Of a stretch of 11,344 nucleotides of DNA, positions 1 to 7,412 are shown piece after piece. The translations under genes were made by a program, and so were the position numbers. Below the pieces are notes generated by a model that was not told where the DNA came from, did not search any database, and saw nothing but the letters and a program-made list of their open reading frames with translations. The stretch is from a bacterium (GTDB taxonomy: Bacteria; Armatimonadota; Fimbriimonadia; Fimbriimonadales; JBAXQP01). Positions within the stretch are counted from its first letter, which is position 1, and every line of letters begins with the position of its first letter. The DNA lies in NCBI GenBank assembly GCA_037131655.1, contig JBAXQP010000061.1:1-11344 (forward strand), given 5' to 3'.

Positions 1-672
1 AATGAGAACAGTGCTGCAATGGGTGCCAAACCTGGCACTATATTGGTCGACACCAGTACCATTGCCCCTGCGGCCGCTCAAGAATTTGCCGAAAGAGCGA
101 ACGAATTAGGTTTGCATTTCCTTGATGCTCCGCTGACAGGGGGACAAATCGGCGCAGAAAACGGGACCCTCACGATTATGGTCGGTGGCAATGAAGAGGT
201 CTTTGGGAAAGTGAAACCTGTCTTCGAACCGATGTCAAAGAAGATCGTCTATGTTGGCGGTCCCGGCATGGGTCAGATACTCAAAATGGCCAACCAGATT
301 GCGGGTATGTTGAATGTCGTTGGGGTTGCCGAGGCGCTTCTGTTTTGCCGTAATGCTGGAGTTGATTTAGACTTAGCGGTCGAGACACTAAGTGGCGGCG
401 CTAGTGGTTCGTGGGCGATGGAGAATTTGGGGCCGCGAATAGTTGATCGTGACTTTAGACCGGGTTTTTCAGCCGAGCTTCAGCAGAAGGATCTTCGCTA
501 TGCCTTAGAGACTGCCGATAAGCTAAAAGTCCCCATGCCCGGCACTGCAGTTTGCAATCAGCTCATGCGCTCAGTCTTAGCACACGGCGATGGCAAACTG
601 TCCTTTGTAGCAGTTTCTCTAGTCTTAGAACGCCTTGCAGGTTTGGACTTGCCCATTAAGAAGGGTAAGTAA
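1..672 (+). CDS. NAD(P)-dependent beta-hydroxyacid dehydrogenase (HIBADH/GlxR/GarR family), 5' truncated by window
   Basis: The reading frame is open from base 1, so the N-terminal Rossmann domain with its GxGxxG motif lies outside the window; about 223 residues are visible. Family enzymes reversibly oxidise 3-hydroxyisobutyrate, or reduce tartronate semialdehyde to glycerate, with NAD(P)(H) in the cytoplasm. The visible part starts at the end of the nucleotide domain (ILVDTSTIAP, from about base 43). It then shows the substrate-binding motif DAPLTGGQIGAENGT (bases 124-168) and the helix GQILKMANQ, whose lysine codon at 283-285 is the family's catalytic Lys. The all-helical C-terminal domain follows (GASGSWAMENLGPRI, QQKDLRYALE). 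The stop is 25 nt before the start of the ABC ATPase gene, so cotranscription is likely, although no functional link is obvious. The family is certain. The exact substrate cannot be read from the sequence. Confidence 0.9.
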   Translation, partial: NENSAAMGAKPGTILVDTSTIAPAAAQEFAERANELGLHFLDAPLTGGQIGAENGTLTIMVGGNEEVFGKVKPVFEPMSKKIVYVGGPGMGQILKMANQIAGMLNVVGVAEALLFCRNAGVDLDLAVETLSGGASGSWAMENLGPRIVDRDFRPGFSAELQQKDLRYALETADKLKVPMPGTAVCNQLMRSVLAHGDGKLSFVAVSLVLERLAGLDLPIKKGK

Positions 673-697
673 ATCCCATTTTGCGATACCCAAAACC

Positions 698-2218
698 ATG
701 GCTTCAATTCAGTCTCCAATTATCTCTATGCATGGGGTTACTAAGCGGTTTGGCGCGTTAACGGCTAATGACCGGATAGATATTGACGTTAGTTCGGGGA
801 CTATCCATGCGATTGTTGGAGAAAATGGGGCAGGGAAGACAACGCTGATGCGCATCCTCTACGGCGTCTACCGTCCTGATGAGGGTGAGATTAAGCTTCG
901 TGGGCAGACAACAGATTTCCACAGTCCAATGCAGGCTATCAAAGCTGGCGTTGGGATGGTTACTCAGCACTACAGTATCATCCCCGAACTTTTAATTATT
1001 GATAATTTAATGTTGGGCGCGGAACTCACACAAGGTTGTTTGCTCGATCGGAAAGCCGCTATTGAACGGGCGGACGAATTAGCGAAACGAATTGGCTTTA
1101 ATTTTAATTGGCGCGCTTTGGCCTCAACCTTGAGTCCTACTTCAAGTCAGAAGCTCGAAATCCTAAAGTTGTTGTGGAGAGATTCCGATATTTTAATATT
1201 AGATGAACCGACGGCGATGTTATCACCATCGGACTCAAATGCGCTCTTTGATAACTTGCATAAGTTGTGTGACGATAGCCCGAGAACGATCTTATTTGTG
1301 ACGCATAAACTGGACGAAGTAATGCAGCACGCTCAGCAGGTTACTGTATTACGTGGTGGGAAGAAGATTGCTGATGCTGATGTTGCCGGAACATCACGAG
1401 AACAGCTCACTCAGTGGATTGTCGGACAGCAAATCAACCCGATCAAAAAAGAACCCCCTCGATCTTTTGGAGAACCAATGCTCACCGTGTCCGAGTTAAC
1501 GGTTCGTGGGGATCGAGGGGATATTGCAGTCAATTCGATTAGTCTTGAAATACGTTCGGAAGAGATAGTCGGGATTGCAGGGGTTGACGGGAATGGACAG
1601 GCTGAATTGGTAGAAGCTATAGTCGGCCTGCGCCCCGTTATCTCGGGTTCAATTCGCTTCAGAGAAGTTGATTTATCTAGGCAATCGATAAGACGGAGGA
1701 TGGAGTTGGGGCTTCGCTACCTGCCGAATGATCGTCTAGATGGTCTCATCGAGGATTGGTCGGTTAGTTTGAATTCTGTCTTAGGTTTTCACAGAAAGCC
1801 ACCGATCGGTGGTTTGTTAATGCAGTCAAAAGCAGTTAATGAGCGGGCAAGGGAATTGGTAAGTGAATTCGACGTGAAGACCCCGAGTTTGGAATCTTCC
1901 GCTGATTTGTTATCCGGTGGGAATCAGCAGCGTTTGATGGCCGCGCGTGAGCTTTATGGTGAGCCTAATCTGTTGGTTGCATGCCAACCAACGTGTGGAT
2001 TGGATATTAGCGGCGCCGAACAGGTCCATAACGTTATCCGAGACAAATGCGCCATTGGAATGGCAGCGCTAGTGGTATCGTTTGATCTGGATGAGCTAAT
2101 CGAGCTATGCGACCGTATCGTTGTAATGTTCCGTGGGAAGCTTTTTGCTTTGCCTGATGGAGAGAGTAAAAACCGCGAGCTTATCGGTTTACACATGGTG
2201 GGTGGTGCGCCGAGATGA
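698..2218 (+). CDS. ABC transporter ATP-binding protein, tandem NBD (NupO/YufO-like, BMP-dependent nucleoside-type importer)
   Basis: This is the energising subunit of a BMP-family importer (nucleosides or related compounds; family knowledge), 506 residues with two nucleotide-binding domains. NBD1 has Walker A GENGAGKTT (41-49), Walker B ILILDEP (165-171) and H-loop His203, but its signature is eroded to LSPTS (145-149). NBD2 has the family's P-loop variant GVDGNGQAEL (295-304), an intact LSGGNQQ (405-411) and the usual degenerate Walker B ACQPT. Only the composite site of NBD1 Walker A/B with the NBD2 signature looks catalytic. The start is taken as ATG 698. A TTG at 635 would give 21 extra residues of non-family sequence inside the previous gene. 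No strong ribosome site precedes 698, so the start is less certain than the function. The TGA overlaps the ATG of the first permease (ATGA, 2215-2218), which implies translational coupling. Confidence 0.93.
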   Translation: MASIQSPIISMHGVTKRFGALTANDRIDIDVSSGTIHAIVGENGAGKTTLMRILYGVYRPDEGEIKLRGQTTDFHSPMQAIKAGVGMVTQHYSIIPELLIIDNLMLGAELTQGCLLDRKAAIERADELAKRIGFNFNWRALASTLSPTSSQKLEILKLLWRDSDILILDEPTAMLSPSDSNALFDNLHKLCDDSPRTILFVTHKLDEVMQHAQQVTVLRGGKKIADADVAGTSREQLTQWIVGQQINPIKKEPPRSFGEPMLTVSELTVRGDRGDIAVNSISLEIRSEEIVGIAGVDGNGQAELVEAIVGLRPVISGSIRFREVDLSRQSIRRRMELGLRYLPNDRLDGLIEDWSVSLNSVLGFHRKPPIGGLLMQSKAVNERARELVSEFDVKTPSLESSADLLSGGNQQRLMAARELYGEPNLLVACQPTCGLDISGAEQVHNVIRDKCAIGMAALVVSFDLDELIELCDRIVVMFRGKLFALPDGESKNRELIGLHMVGGAPR

Positions 2219-3231
2219 AGCGTGTTCTCACTATTCTTGCGCTTATTATTTCGGCGACGGCGCTTATAGCTGTTGCAGTGGCATCTACAGGCACGCCACC
2301 AGGGTATGCCTTCATAATCTTTGTTCAGGGAGCTTTTGGAGATAAGGCGCAGTGGATGCAGACGCTAAGCCTAACGATTCCTTTGCTTCTAACCGGTTTA
2401 TCGGTTGCGGTTGCGCTTCGAGCAGGTTTGTTTAATATAGGCGCTGAAGGACAACTTCTTGTTGGCGGTTTGATGGGCGCTTGGACTGGCTATGCGTTTG
2501 TGCTTCCTTATGGTTTGCATCTTGGGCTTGTGTTGATTGTTGGAGCTTTAGCCGGAGCGATATGGGCGCTCCCTGCCGGCTTGATTAAGGCATGGCGGGG
2601 CGGGCATGAGGTGATTACTACTATCATGCTCAACTATCTGGCGCTGAACCTGGTTAATTATTTGTTAAATGGGCCGATGCGTGCAGTCAGCGCTTTTAAT
2701 GAACCTAAAACACCTGAGTTGATGCGATCCGCATGGATGCCGATGCTGTCATTTACGGATAACTCTTTGAGCTTGGGAATTTTAGTTGGGATTTTCGTTG
2801 CAATAGGGTTGTGGGTGTGGCTGTTCCGGACGCCTAACGGTTACGAAACACGCGCAGTGGGCGCTAACTCAAACGCAGCCAAAGCCCATGGGATTTCAAT
2901 ATCACGAACCTTGATAATGACGATGGCGCTCTCAGGGGCATTAGCAGGCTTAGCAGGGGCTGTTTTAGTGGCGGGAGTTCCTGAACATAGGTTTTATCGA
3001 GATTTCTCACCTGGTTACGGGTTTGATGGAATAGCAGTGGGTCTGCTGGCAGGTGCCAATCCTTTGGGTGTAATTCCGGCGGCTGTAGTTTTTGGTGCGG
3101 TGGATTCGGGAACGCGTTATATGGAATCGCTGACATCAGTGCCGCGCGATATTGCAGTAGTGGTTAGAGGGCTTATTATTTTAGGGGTTGCAGGGCTTAC
3201 TTGGCAGCGAAAAAAAGGGAGCGCTAAATGA
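2215..3231 (+). CDS. ABC transporter permease 1 (NupP/YufP-like, BPD_transp_2 family)
   Basis: A 338-residue polytopic inner-membrane protein that forms half of the translocation pore of the importer energised by the preceding ATPase. The N-terminal hydrophobic helix (about residues 4-23) is followed by the family hallmark LRAGLFNIGAEGQLLVGG (68-85) and then a series of hydrophobic segments. The EAA-like cytoplasmic stretch RAVGANSNAAKAHGIS lies around codons at 2854-2900. A Gly/Ala-rich helix and the conserved GYGFDGIAVGLLAGANPLG follow. Length and motifs match the YufP/NupP group. The gene overlaps its neighbours by ATGA at both ends, as expected when pore subunits are needed in fixed ratio. 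The family is sure. The substrate (nucleoside, or another BMP ligand such as riboflavin) is not determinable here. Confidence 0.93.
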   Translation: MKRVLTILALIISATALIAVAVASTGTPPGYAFIIFVQGAFGDKAQWMQTLSLTIPLLLTGLSVAVALRAGLFNIGAEGQLLVGGLMGAWTGYAFVLPYGLHLGLVLIVGALAGAIWALPAGLIKAWRGGHEVITTIMLNYLALNLVNYLLNGPMRAVSAFNEPKTPELMRSAWMPMLSFTDNSLSLGILVGIFVAIGLWVWLFRTPNGYETRAVGANSNAAKAHGISISRTLIMTMALSGALAGLAGAVLVAGVPEHRFYRDFSPGYGFDGIAVGLLAGANPLGVIPAAVVFGAVDSGTRYMESLTSVPRDIAVVVRGLIILGVAGLTWQRKKGSAK

Positions 3232-4088
3232 CTCTCTTAATTCAAGTTTGGATATTGGGAATGCTGCGCGGCGGCACATCGTTGATGTTGACATCACTAG
3301 GTGGACTTCTTTCTGAACGAAGTGGTGTTATAAATATCGGGTTAGAAGGAATGATGCTATTAGGTGCTTTTGCTGGGGCAGTGGTAAGTTACTTCACAAA
3401 GAGCGCCTTGCTTGGTTTATCAGCAGCTGTATTAGCTGGAGGACTGCTAGCTTACGCTCATGCGTTATTAACGCAGCGATTGAAAGTCGAACACGTGATG
3501 AGCGGTATAGCGCTTAACCTGGTTGCGCTTGGAGTGACGAGCTTTCTGCTCAGGCGGCTTCCTGATGGTATTGGCTCTTTCTCTAAAGTGCCAAGTGTGC
3601 CTTGGTGGTCATTGACGATCGTTGCTTGTGTATTAATGGGCGTGATTTACGTATGGTTGAATTATACACCGAGCGGAATTCGCCTTCAGGCGGTTGGGAA
3701 TGACGCCGAAAAGGCGGCGCAGGTTGGGATCGATCCGATAAAGGTTCGATATTTCGGTGTTATCGCGAGCGGAATGCTGGCAGGATTAGGCGGTGGTTAT
3801 CTATCACTAGCTCAGACGCCGGGGTTTTCGGTGAATATGTCGAGTGGACGTGGATATATCGCGCTTGCGGCACTCATCTTAGGCCGATGGAATCCGTTTG
3901 GCGCCGCCGCTGCAGCATTAGCATTTGGGCTGTTTTATCAGGCAGAAGAATGGATGCAAGGCACACCGATATTCGGTGTACAGCTTCCCACGGAATTTTG
4001 GCTATCGCTGCCGTATTTATTAACAGTGATAGCGCTTGCCGGCTTCCGAGGTCGTTCGAAACCACCTGCAGATTTAGGGAAGACGTAG
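3228..4088 (+). CDS. ABC transporter permease 2 (NupQ/YufQ-like, BPD_transp_2 family)
   Basis: A 286-residue second permease, the partner of the preceding one in a heterodimeric pore. The family motif LLSERSGVINIGLEGMMLLG is at residues 27-46. It is followed by MSGIALNLVALGV and by the coupling-helix segment QAVGNDAEKAAQVGID. The stretch GRGYIALAALILGRWNP, typical of YufQ/NupQ proteins, lies near the C terminus. Multiple hydrophobic helices are evident throughout. The start ATG overlaps the TGA of permease 1 (3228-3231). The gene ends 12 nt before the FlhG-like gene, so transcription probably continues into it. The BMP-type solute-binding lipoprotein that such systems need is absent from the window and may lie upstream of base 1 or elsewhere. 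Confidence 0.93.
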   Translation: MTLLIQVWILGMLRGGTSLMLTSLGGLLSERSGVINIGLEGMMLLGAFAGAVVSYFTKSALLGLSAAVLAGGLLAYAHALLTQRLKVEHVMSGIALNLVALGVTSFLLRRLPDGIGSFSKVPSVPWWSLTIVACVLMGVIYVWLNYTPSGIRLQAVGNDAEKAAQVGIDPIKVRYFGVIASGMLAGLGGGYLSLAQTPGFSVNMSSGRGYIALAALILGRWNPFGAAAAALAFGLFYQAEEWMQGTPIFGVQLPTEFWLSLPYLLTVIALAGFRGRSKPPADLGKT

Positions 4089-4100
4089 TTCGGAGAAATT

Positions 4101-4856
4101 ATGGGCGATCAGGCTAAATTGCTGAGAGAAATGACGGTTAAGCAACCGGTAAGTGTAGGGCATCGCGCAGTTGTAAAAGTGCCGGAGGTGTCTAATGCCG
4201 GTGCTGTATCGCTATATCTTGCTGCAGGAGTTAATACTGATATCGTGCGGATGTTGGTTGATGCAGCAGGTATGTGCGATCAGCGTGCCATAACGCTTGA
4301 CTGGGATGGATTAGGGATCACAGGAGGATTTGGACCCGGTGCTTCAGTTTCAGCCGTTTCAAACGTTTCATTACTTAGAAGCGGTATATTGAACCCAAAT
4401 ACGCGAGTGATTGAGCTTGGCGGTGAACGTTGGTGGAATTCACGAACGGCAACACAGCGCCGCTCTCTTGTCAATGAACTTCGAGCAGTGCAGCCTCTTG
4501 CTGATTTATGGGTTCTATTAAGACGAAAGATTGATGCTTTAACCTGTTCAACAGGTCAAGCTCTTATTGTTCTTCCCGCTAGACCTGAATCTTTAGTAGA
4601 AACCTATGCGGCGATGAAGGCACATCGAAATGCTTTATCGAAAGTCTCTCTTTCCGTCGCAGTTTCAGGAGTTGGGAACGAGCGTGACGCGGCTCTAAGA
4701 TTGTCAGTTATGTTTGATAAGTATTTAGGTTTGGATGTGCGACCGGTCTGCCTTAACGCTGAGGCTCTGCGCAGCGAGTTAATGGAGTCTTGGTCAAAAG
4801 GGAGCGGATTGCGTGGTCTTTTGGCCGGCCTATCAACACAAATGGCTGTTAAATAG
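4101..4856 (+). CDS. Divergent FlhG/MinD-like protein, probable pseudo-ATPase with intact DQAxxLR motif
   Basis: A 251-residue protein resembling FlhG (YlxH), the MinD-type ATPase that controls flagellar placement and number with the GTPase FlhF. Residues 3-9 read DQAKLLR, matching the DQAxxLR helix with which FlhG stimulates FlhF (family knowledge). The MinD fold is traceable: ITLDWDGLGITG (64-75) aligns with the LIDxDxGxGN segment, and IVLPARPESLVETYAAMKAH (156-175) with the TTPEPTAIxDAYxxIK segment. The Walker A region, normally GKGGVGKS/T, reads YLAAGVNTDIV (39-49) and has no lysine. The DxGAG switch II position has become LLRRKID (139-145). ATP binding as in MinD is therefore unlikely. 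GGAG at 4092-4095 lies 5 nt before the ATG. It sits between the transporter and glgA with short gaps. The homology was recognised by eye from motif order and needs a profile search. No FlhF gene is in the window. Confidence 0.7.
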   Translation: MGDQAKLLREMTVKQPVSVGHRAVVKVPEVSNAGAVSLYLAAGVNTDIVRMLVDAAGMCDQRAITLDWDGLGITGGFGPGASVSAVSNVSLLRSGILNPNTRVIELGGERWWNSRTATQRRSLVNELRAVQPLADLWVLLRRKIDALTCSTGQALIVLPARPESLVETYAAMKAHRNALSKVSLSVAVSGVGNERDAALRLSVMFDKYLGLDVRPVCLNAEALRSELMESWSKGSGLRGLLAGLSTQMAVK

Positions 4857-4861
4857 CTTTT

Positions 4862-4866
4862 AGGAG
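4862..4866 (+). promoter_or_regulatory. Ribosome binding site of glgA
   Basis: AGGAG ends 6 nt before ATG 4873. It decides for that start over the in-frame ATG at 4894, which would give the textbook GlgA N terminus (KxGGL lysine at position 15) but has no Shine-Dalgarno sequence. Confidence 0.75.
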
Positions 4867-4872
4867 TATTAA

Positions 4873-6414
4873 ATGATTTCAGCGAATAAGAAAATGAAAA
4901 TATTGATTGTATCGGTTGAGGTATCGCCTTTTGCAAAGGTAGGAGGATTGGCGGATGTGGCAGGTGCGTTGCCAAAAGCATTAGCTAAACTTGGGCATGA
5001 TGTACGCGTACTAATGCCCGCCTATAAAATGATTGAGGATAACCCTAAGTACAAAGTTAAGCCACTTATTGATAAACTGCCGGTTCCCATCAATCCGCAT
5101 TGGATTGAGGAGGGCTTTGTTAAGCAGACTACCATTAGTGGTGATATACCTGTCTACCTAGTCGGTTCGAAGCGATTTTTTTCAAAAGCAACTGAATCGG
5201 TTAAAGTTTATGATATCGAAGCTGGCGCTGACCCTTACATTTTCCTCGACAGAGCGGTACCTACCTTCATAGAGGCCTTCAAAAAAGAATGGATGCCTGA
5301 TGTTATCCATTGCAATGACTGGCACACGGGTCTAATTCCAGTTTATTTAGAGCATTTAAAACTGGATAATATCGGCACTGTGTTTACCATCCACAACCTA
5401 GCATATCAGGGCAGCTTCGACAAATCATTGCTACCAAATGCAGGTTTGCCCGAGAGTTATTTCAATATGTTCCAAATGGAGGCCTACGGAAGGGTAAACT
5501 TTCTAAAGAGTGGATTAGTATTTGCTCATAAGGCCAATACGGTCAGTCCGAACTATGCGAAAGAAATTCAGACAGAAGAATACGGAGCGGGACTTCAAGG
5601 GTTGTTAAAAGATTTGGCGGATCATGGCAATCTACGGGGAATTCTGAATGGTATTGATTATGATGAATTCGACCCAAATTCTGATCCGAACATTCCATTT
5701 CAATATTCTGCAGGAAAAATTGCAGGGAAGGCGAAATGCAAATTAGCCTTGCAACAAGAGTTCGGTTTGCCACAGGATGAGAATATTCCTGTAATTGGAC
5801 TTGTTTCTCGCCTAGCCGATCAGAAGGGATTGGACTTAATAAAAGAAGTAGTGGCGAAGGTGCTCGGCCTGCCAACGCAGTTTGTGGTGTTAGGTTTAGG
5901 CGATAAGACCTACGAAAGCTATTTTAAGTCGCTCCAAAAGAAGTATCCTAATCATATGCGGGCAAATATCTGTTTCGATGCTGATTTAGCATCCCGCATC
6001 TATGCCGGCAGCGATTTGTTCTTGATGCCCAGTCGCTTTGAGCCTTGTGGATTGGGACAGATGATTAGTCTTAGATATGGTACCATTCCGATTGTGCGGA
6101 AAACCGGTGGTTTAACCGATACTGTAATTGAATTTGATCCTATTGCACATATCGGAAATGGGTTTGTGTTTGAAGAATATAAGGCAGCCGCATTGCTGGA
6201 GACTATTCAGCGCGGCGTGAAGACTTTTCAGAATAAAGAAAAGTGGAACGAACTAGTGGAAAGAGCTTTGAAGAGTGACTTTTCATGGAAACTTTCCGCT
6301 TTAGAGTATATCGATCTATATGAAGCAGCGGTTGCTAAAGCCAAGGAAGGCCAGCAGACGATGCAAGCATCCTTAATGAATAAGGGGCTGAAGGTTGAGT
6401 GTTGCCAAAGTTAA
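4873..6414 (+). CDS. glgA: Glycogen (starch) synthase, ADP/UDP-glucose dependent, GT5 family
   Basis: Transfers glucose from a nucleotide sugar to the non-reducing end of an alpha-1,4-glucan in the cytoplasm (glycogen synthesis or storage). It has 513 residues, slightly longer than the usual 475-490. The N-terminal half carries the donor-binding KVGGL (22-26), HCNDWH (146-151) and TIHNLAYQG (172-180). The C-terminal half carries the SRLADQKG loop (312-319) with Arg313 and Lys318, and FEPCGLGQ (389-396) with Glu390. These correspond to Lys15, Arg300, Lys305 and Glu377 of the E. coli enzyme, so the site looks intact. The C-terminal tail of about 20 residues is not family-typical, and its codons overlap the next gene by 16 nt. 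No other glycogen gene (glgB, glgC, glgP) is present. It lies between the FlhG-like and sigma-factor genes. Confidence 0.97.
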   Translation: MISANKKMKILIVSVEVSPFAKVGGLADVAGALPKALAKLGHDVRVLMPAYKMIEDNPKYKVKPLIDKLPVPINPHWIEEGFVKQTTISGDIPVYLVGSKRFFSKATESVKVYDIEAGADPYIFLDRAVPTFIEAFKKEWMPDVIHCNDWHTGLIPVYLEHLKLDNIGTVFTIHNLAYQGSFDKSLLPNAGLPESYFNMFQMEAYGRVNFLKSGLVFAHKANTVSPNYAKEIQTEEYGAGLQGLLKDLADHGNLRGILNGIDYDEFDPNSDPNIPFQYSAGKIAGKAKCKLALQQEFGLPQDENIPVIGLVSRLADQKGLDLIKEVVAKVLGLPTQFVVLGLGDKTYESYFKSLQKKYPNHMRANICFDADLASRIYAGSDLFLMPSRFEPCGLGQMISLRYGTIPIVRKTGGLTDTVIEFDPIAHIGNGFVFEEYKAAALLETIQRGVKTFQNKEKWNELVERALKSDFSWKLSALEYIDLYEAAVAKAKEGQQTMQASLMNKGLKVECCQS

Positions 6415-6611
6415 TCGGTTCAATTTGCGCTTTTATCGCATTAGCGTTTAGCGTAATTAATCAGGTCGGTCCGACTACGGCATTAATACGCGGAGCGGTG
6501 GCATTTCTCATTGGTTGGGTTGCCGCTTCAGTGTTAGCTGCCATGTTGGGTTATGGACCTGAACCGTCCGCTAACTCTGCTCATTCCGAAGCAGCTTCCG
6601 ATGAATCTTAA
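6399..6611 (+). CDS. Small two-helix membrane protein of unknown function
   Basis: A 70-residue hypothetical protein. Two hydrophobic helices are clear, about residues 4-21 (from LIGSICAFIALAF) and 27-50 (from ALIRGAVAFLIGW), joined by a short turn containing Pro25. A hydrophilic acidic tail rich in Ser, Ala and Glu follows (about 53-70). This suggests a helical hairpin in the cytoplasmic membrane. The start is GTG 6399 (TTG 6402 is possible); GAAGG at 6390-6394 lies 4 or 7 nt upstream, inside glgA. The gene overlaps the glgA stop by 16 nt and ends 21 nt before the sigma-factor start, so it is likely translated from the same mRNA. I do not recognise the family. Its fixed place just ahead of a sigma-28 gene would make a sigma- or membrane-related role testable. 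That is inference only. Confidence 0.7.
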   Translation: MLPKLIGSICAFIALAFSVINQVGPTTALIRGAVAFLIGWVAASVLAAMLGYGPEPSANSAHSEAASDES

Positions 6612-6620
6612 GTGTTGTAA

Positions 6621-6626
6621 GGGAGG
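6621..6626 (+). promoter_or_regulatory. Ribosome binding site fixing the sigma factor start
   Basis: GGGAGG ends 6 nt before ATG 6633. The longer frame opening at GTG 6627 would begin directly behind it with no spacer, so ATG 6633 is the start. Confidence 0.8.
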
Positions 6627-6632
6627 GTGCCT

Positions 6633-7412
6633 ATGAGTTTGACACCCGTCGAATTGACGAATGCCTGGAGACGGTACAAAGGTGAACATGATCCGTCCTC
6701 TCGGGACAAATTAATCAACCAATATACCTATTTGGTTAAAATTACTGCGGGTCGTGTTATCACGAGCCTTCCGCCGGGGTTGGAAAGAGACGATCTCGTA
6801 AGCGCCGGCGCAGTAGGGTTGATCAAAGCGGTTGATCAGTTTGACTTAACTCGCAACGTGAAATTTGAAACGTATGCGATTGCTTTGATTCGTGGGGCAA
6901 TTCTTGAGATGCTGCGTGAAGAGGATTGGGTGCCTCGTTCCGTGCGAGAGCGCCTTAAGAACCTTGAACGAACCTATAGGTCGCTTGAGTTGCAATTGGG
7001 AAGACCCGCAACCGAAGAGGAAACAGCTGTCGCTCTTGGACTTAATCAAACTGAATATCAGTCTTTATTATTGGAAATGGGGCGTACGACACTGCTATCA
7101 CTTGATGATATTTTATCGAGTAACGAGAGTGACGATCAGCTCCATTTAGCCGATTTGCTTGAGGATCATCAATCGGATACGGGAATTGAAGTCGAAGCTC
7201 GGGAAATAAACCGCTCTCTTTCTGAAGGTGTGGAGCGTTTGCCTGAGCGTGAGAAGCTTGTTATTGCTCTGTATTATTACGAGGGGCTAACATTCAAAGA
7301 AATCGGACGCGTGTTGTCCGTTTCAGAATCAAGGGTATACCAGCTACATACACAAGCAATGGTACGCCTTAGGAGCTATTTAGCACAAGGCTCGACGCTT
7401 TTTCAGCGTTGA
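6633..7412 (+). CDS. RNA polymerase sigma factor, FliA/SigD/WhiG (sigma-28) type
   Basis: A 259-residue group 3 sigma factor, the usual length for SigD/FliA. Region 2 includes RDDLVSAGAVGLIKAVDQFD (52-71), the -10 recognition helix VKFETYAIALIRGAILEMLR (76-95) and DWVPRSVRER (98-107), a signature of the flagellar/WhiG group. Region 3 follows (LERTYRSLELQLGRPATEEE, 111-130). Region 4 is ERLPEREKLVIALYYYEGLT (201-220), continuing into the -35 binding helix-turn-helix FKEIGRVLSVSESRVYQLH (221-239). In relatives such factors direct flagellar/chemotaxis genes or, as WhiG, sporulation genes, and are held by FlgM- or RsiG-type anti-sigma factors. No anti-sigma gene and no convincing sigma-28 promoter (TAAA-N15-GCCGATAA) is visible in the intergenic DNA here. 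Its regulon in this organism cannot be read from the window. Confidence 0.93.
   Translation: MSLTPVELTNAWRRYKGEHDPSSRDKLINQYTYLVKITAGRVITSLPPGLERDDLVSAGAVGLIKAVDQFDLTRNVKFETYAIALIRGAILEMLREEDWVPRSVRERLKNLERTYRSLELQLGRPATEEETAVALGLNQTEYQSLLLEMGRTTLLSLDDILSSNESDDQLHLADLLEDHQSDTGIEVEAREINRSLSEGVERLPEREKLVIALYYYEGLTFKEIGRVLSVSESRVYQLHTQAMVRLRSYLAQGSTLFQR

Noticed and set aside
514..521. GCCGATAA, matching the sigma-28 -10 element
   Set aside because: It is within the dehydrogenase coding sequence, and no TAAA lies about 15 nt upstream. A single box match is expected by chance.
635..697. TTG start giving 21 more residues to the ABC ATPase
   Set aside because: The extra residues lie inside the dehydrogenase gene in another frame, look non-family and have no ribosome site. 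ATG 698 gives a normal N terminus.
1163..1190. TAAA followed by CCGATAT, sigma-28 promoter-like
   Set aside because: The spacing is 17 nt, outside the usual range, and it sits inside the ABC ATPase Walker B region where codons explain it.
1954..2196. Antisense open frames over the ABC, glgA, FlhG-like and mazG genes
   Set aside because: They run opposite to well-supported genes, have no ribosome sites or family motifs, and are explained as shadows of the coding strand.
3963..3979. Palindrome ACACCGA-TAT-TCGGTGT
   Set aside because: It is inside permease 2 coding sequence, far from any start, and no second copy was seen. Probably coincidental.
4542..4556. Palindrome ACCTGT-TCA-ACAGGT, operator-like
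   Set aside because: It lies within the FlhG-like coding region with no promoter beside it. It could be checked for conservation, but it is not supported as a site.
7392..7410. Stem CGACGC/GCGTTG at the sigma gene end as a terminator
   Set aside because: The T-run is in the loop and not after the stem, and the sequence overlaps the coding end and the -35 box.
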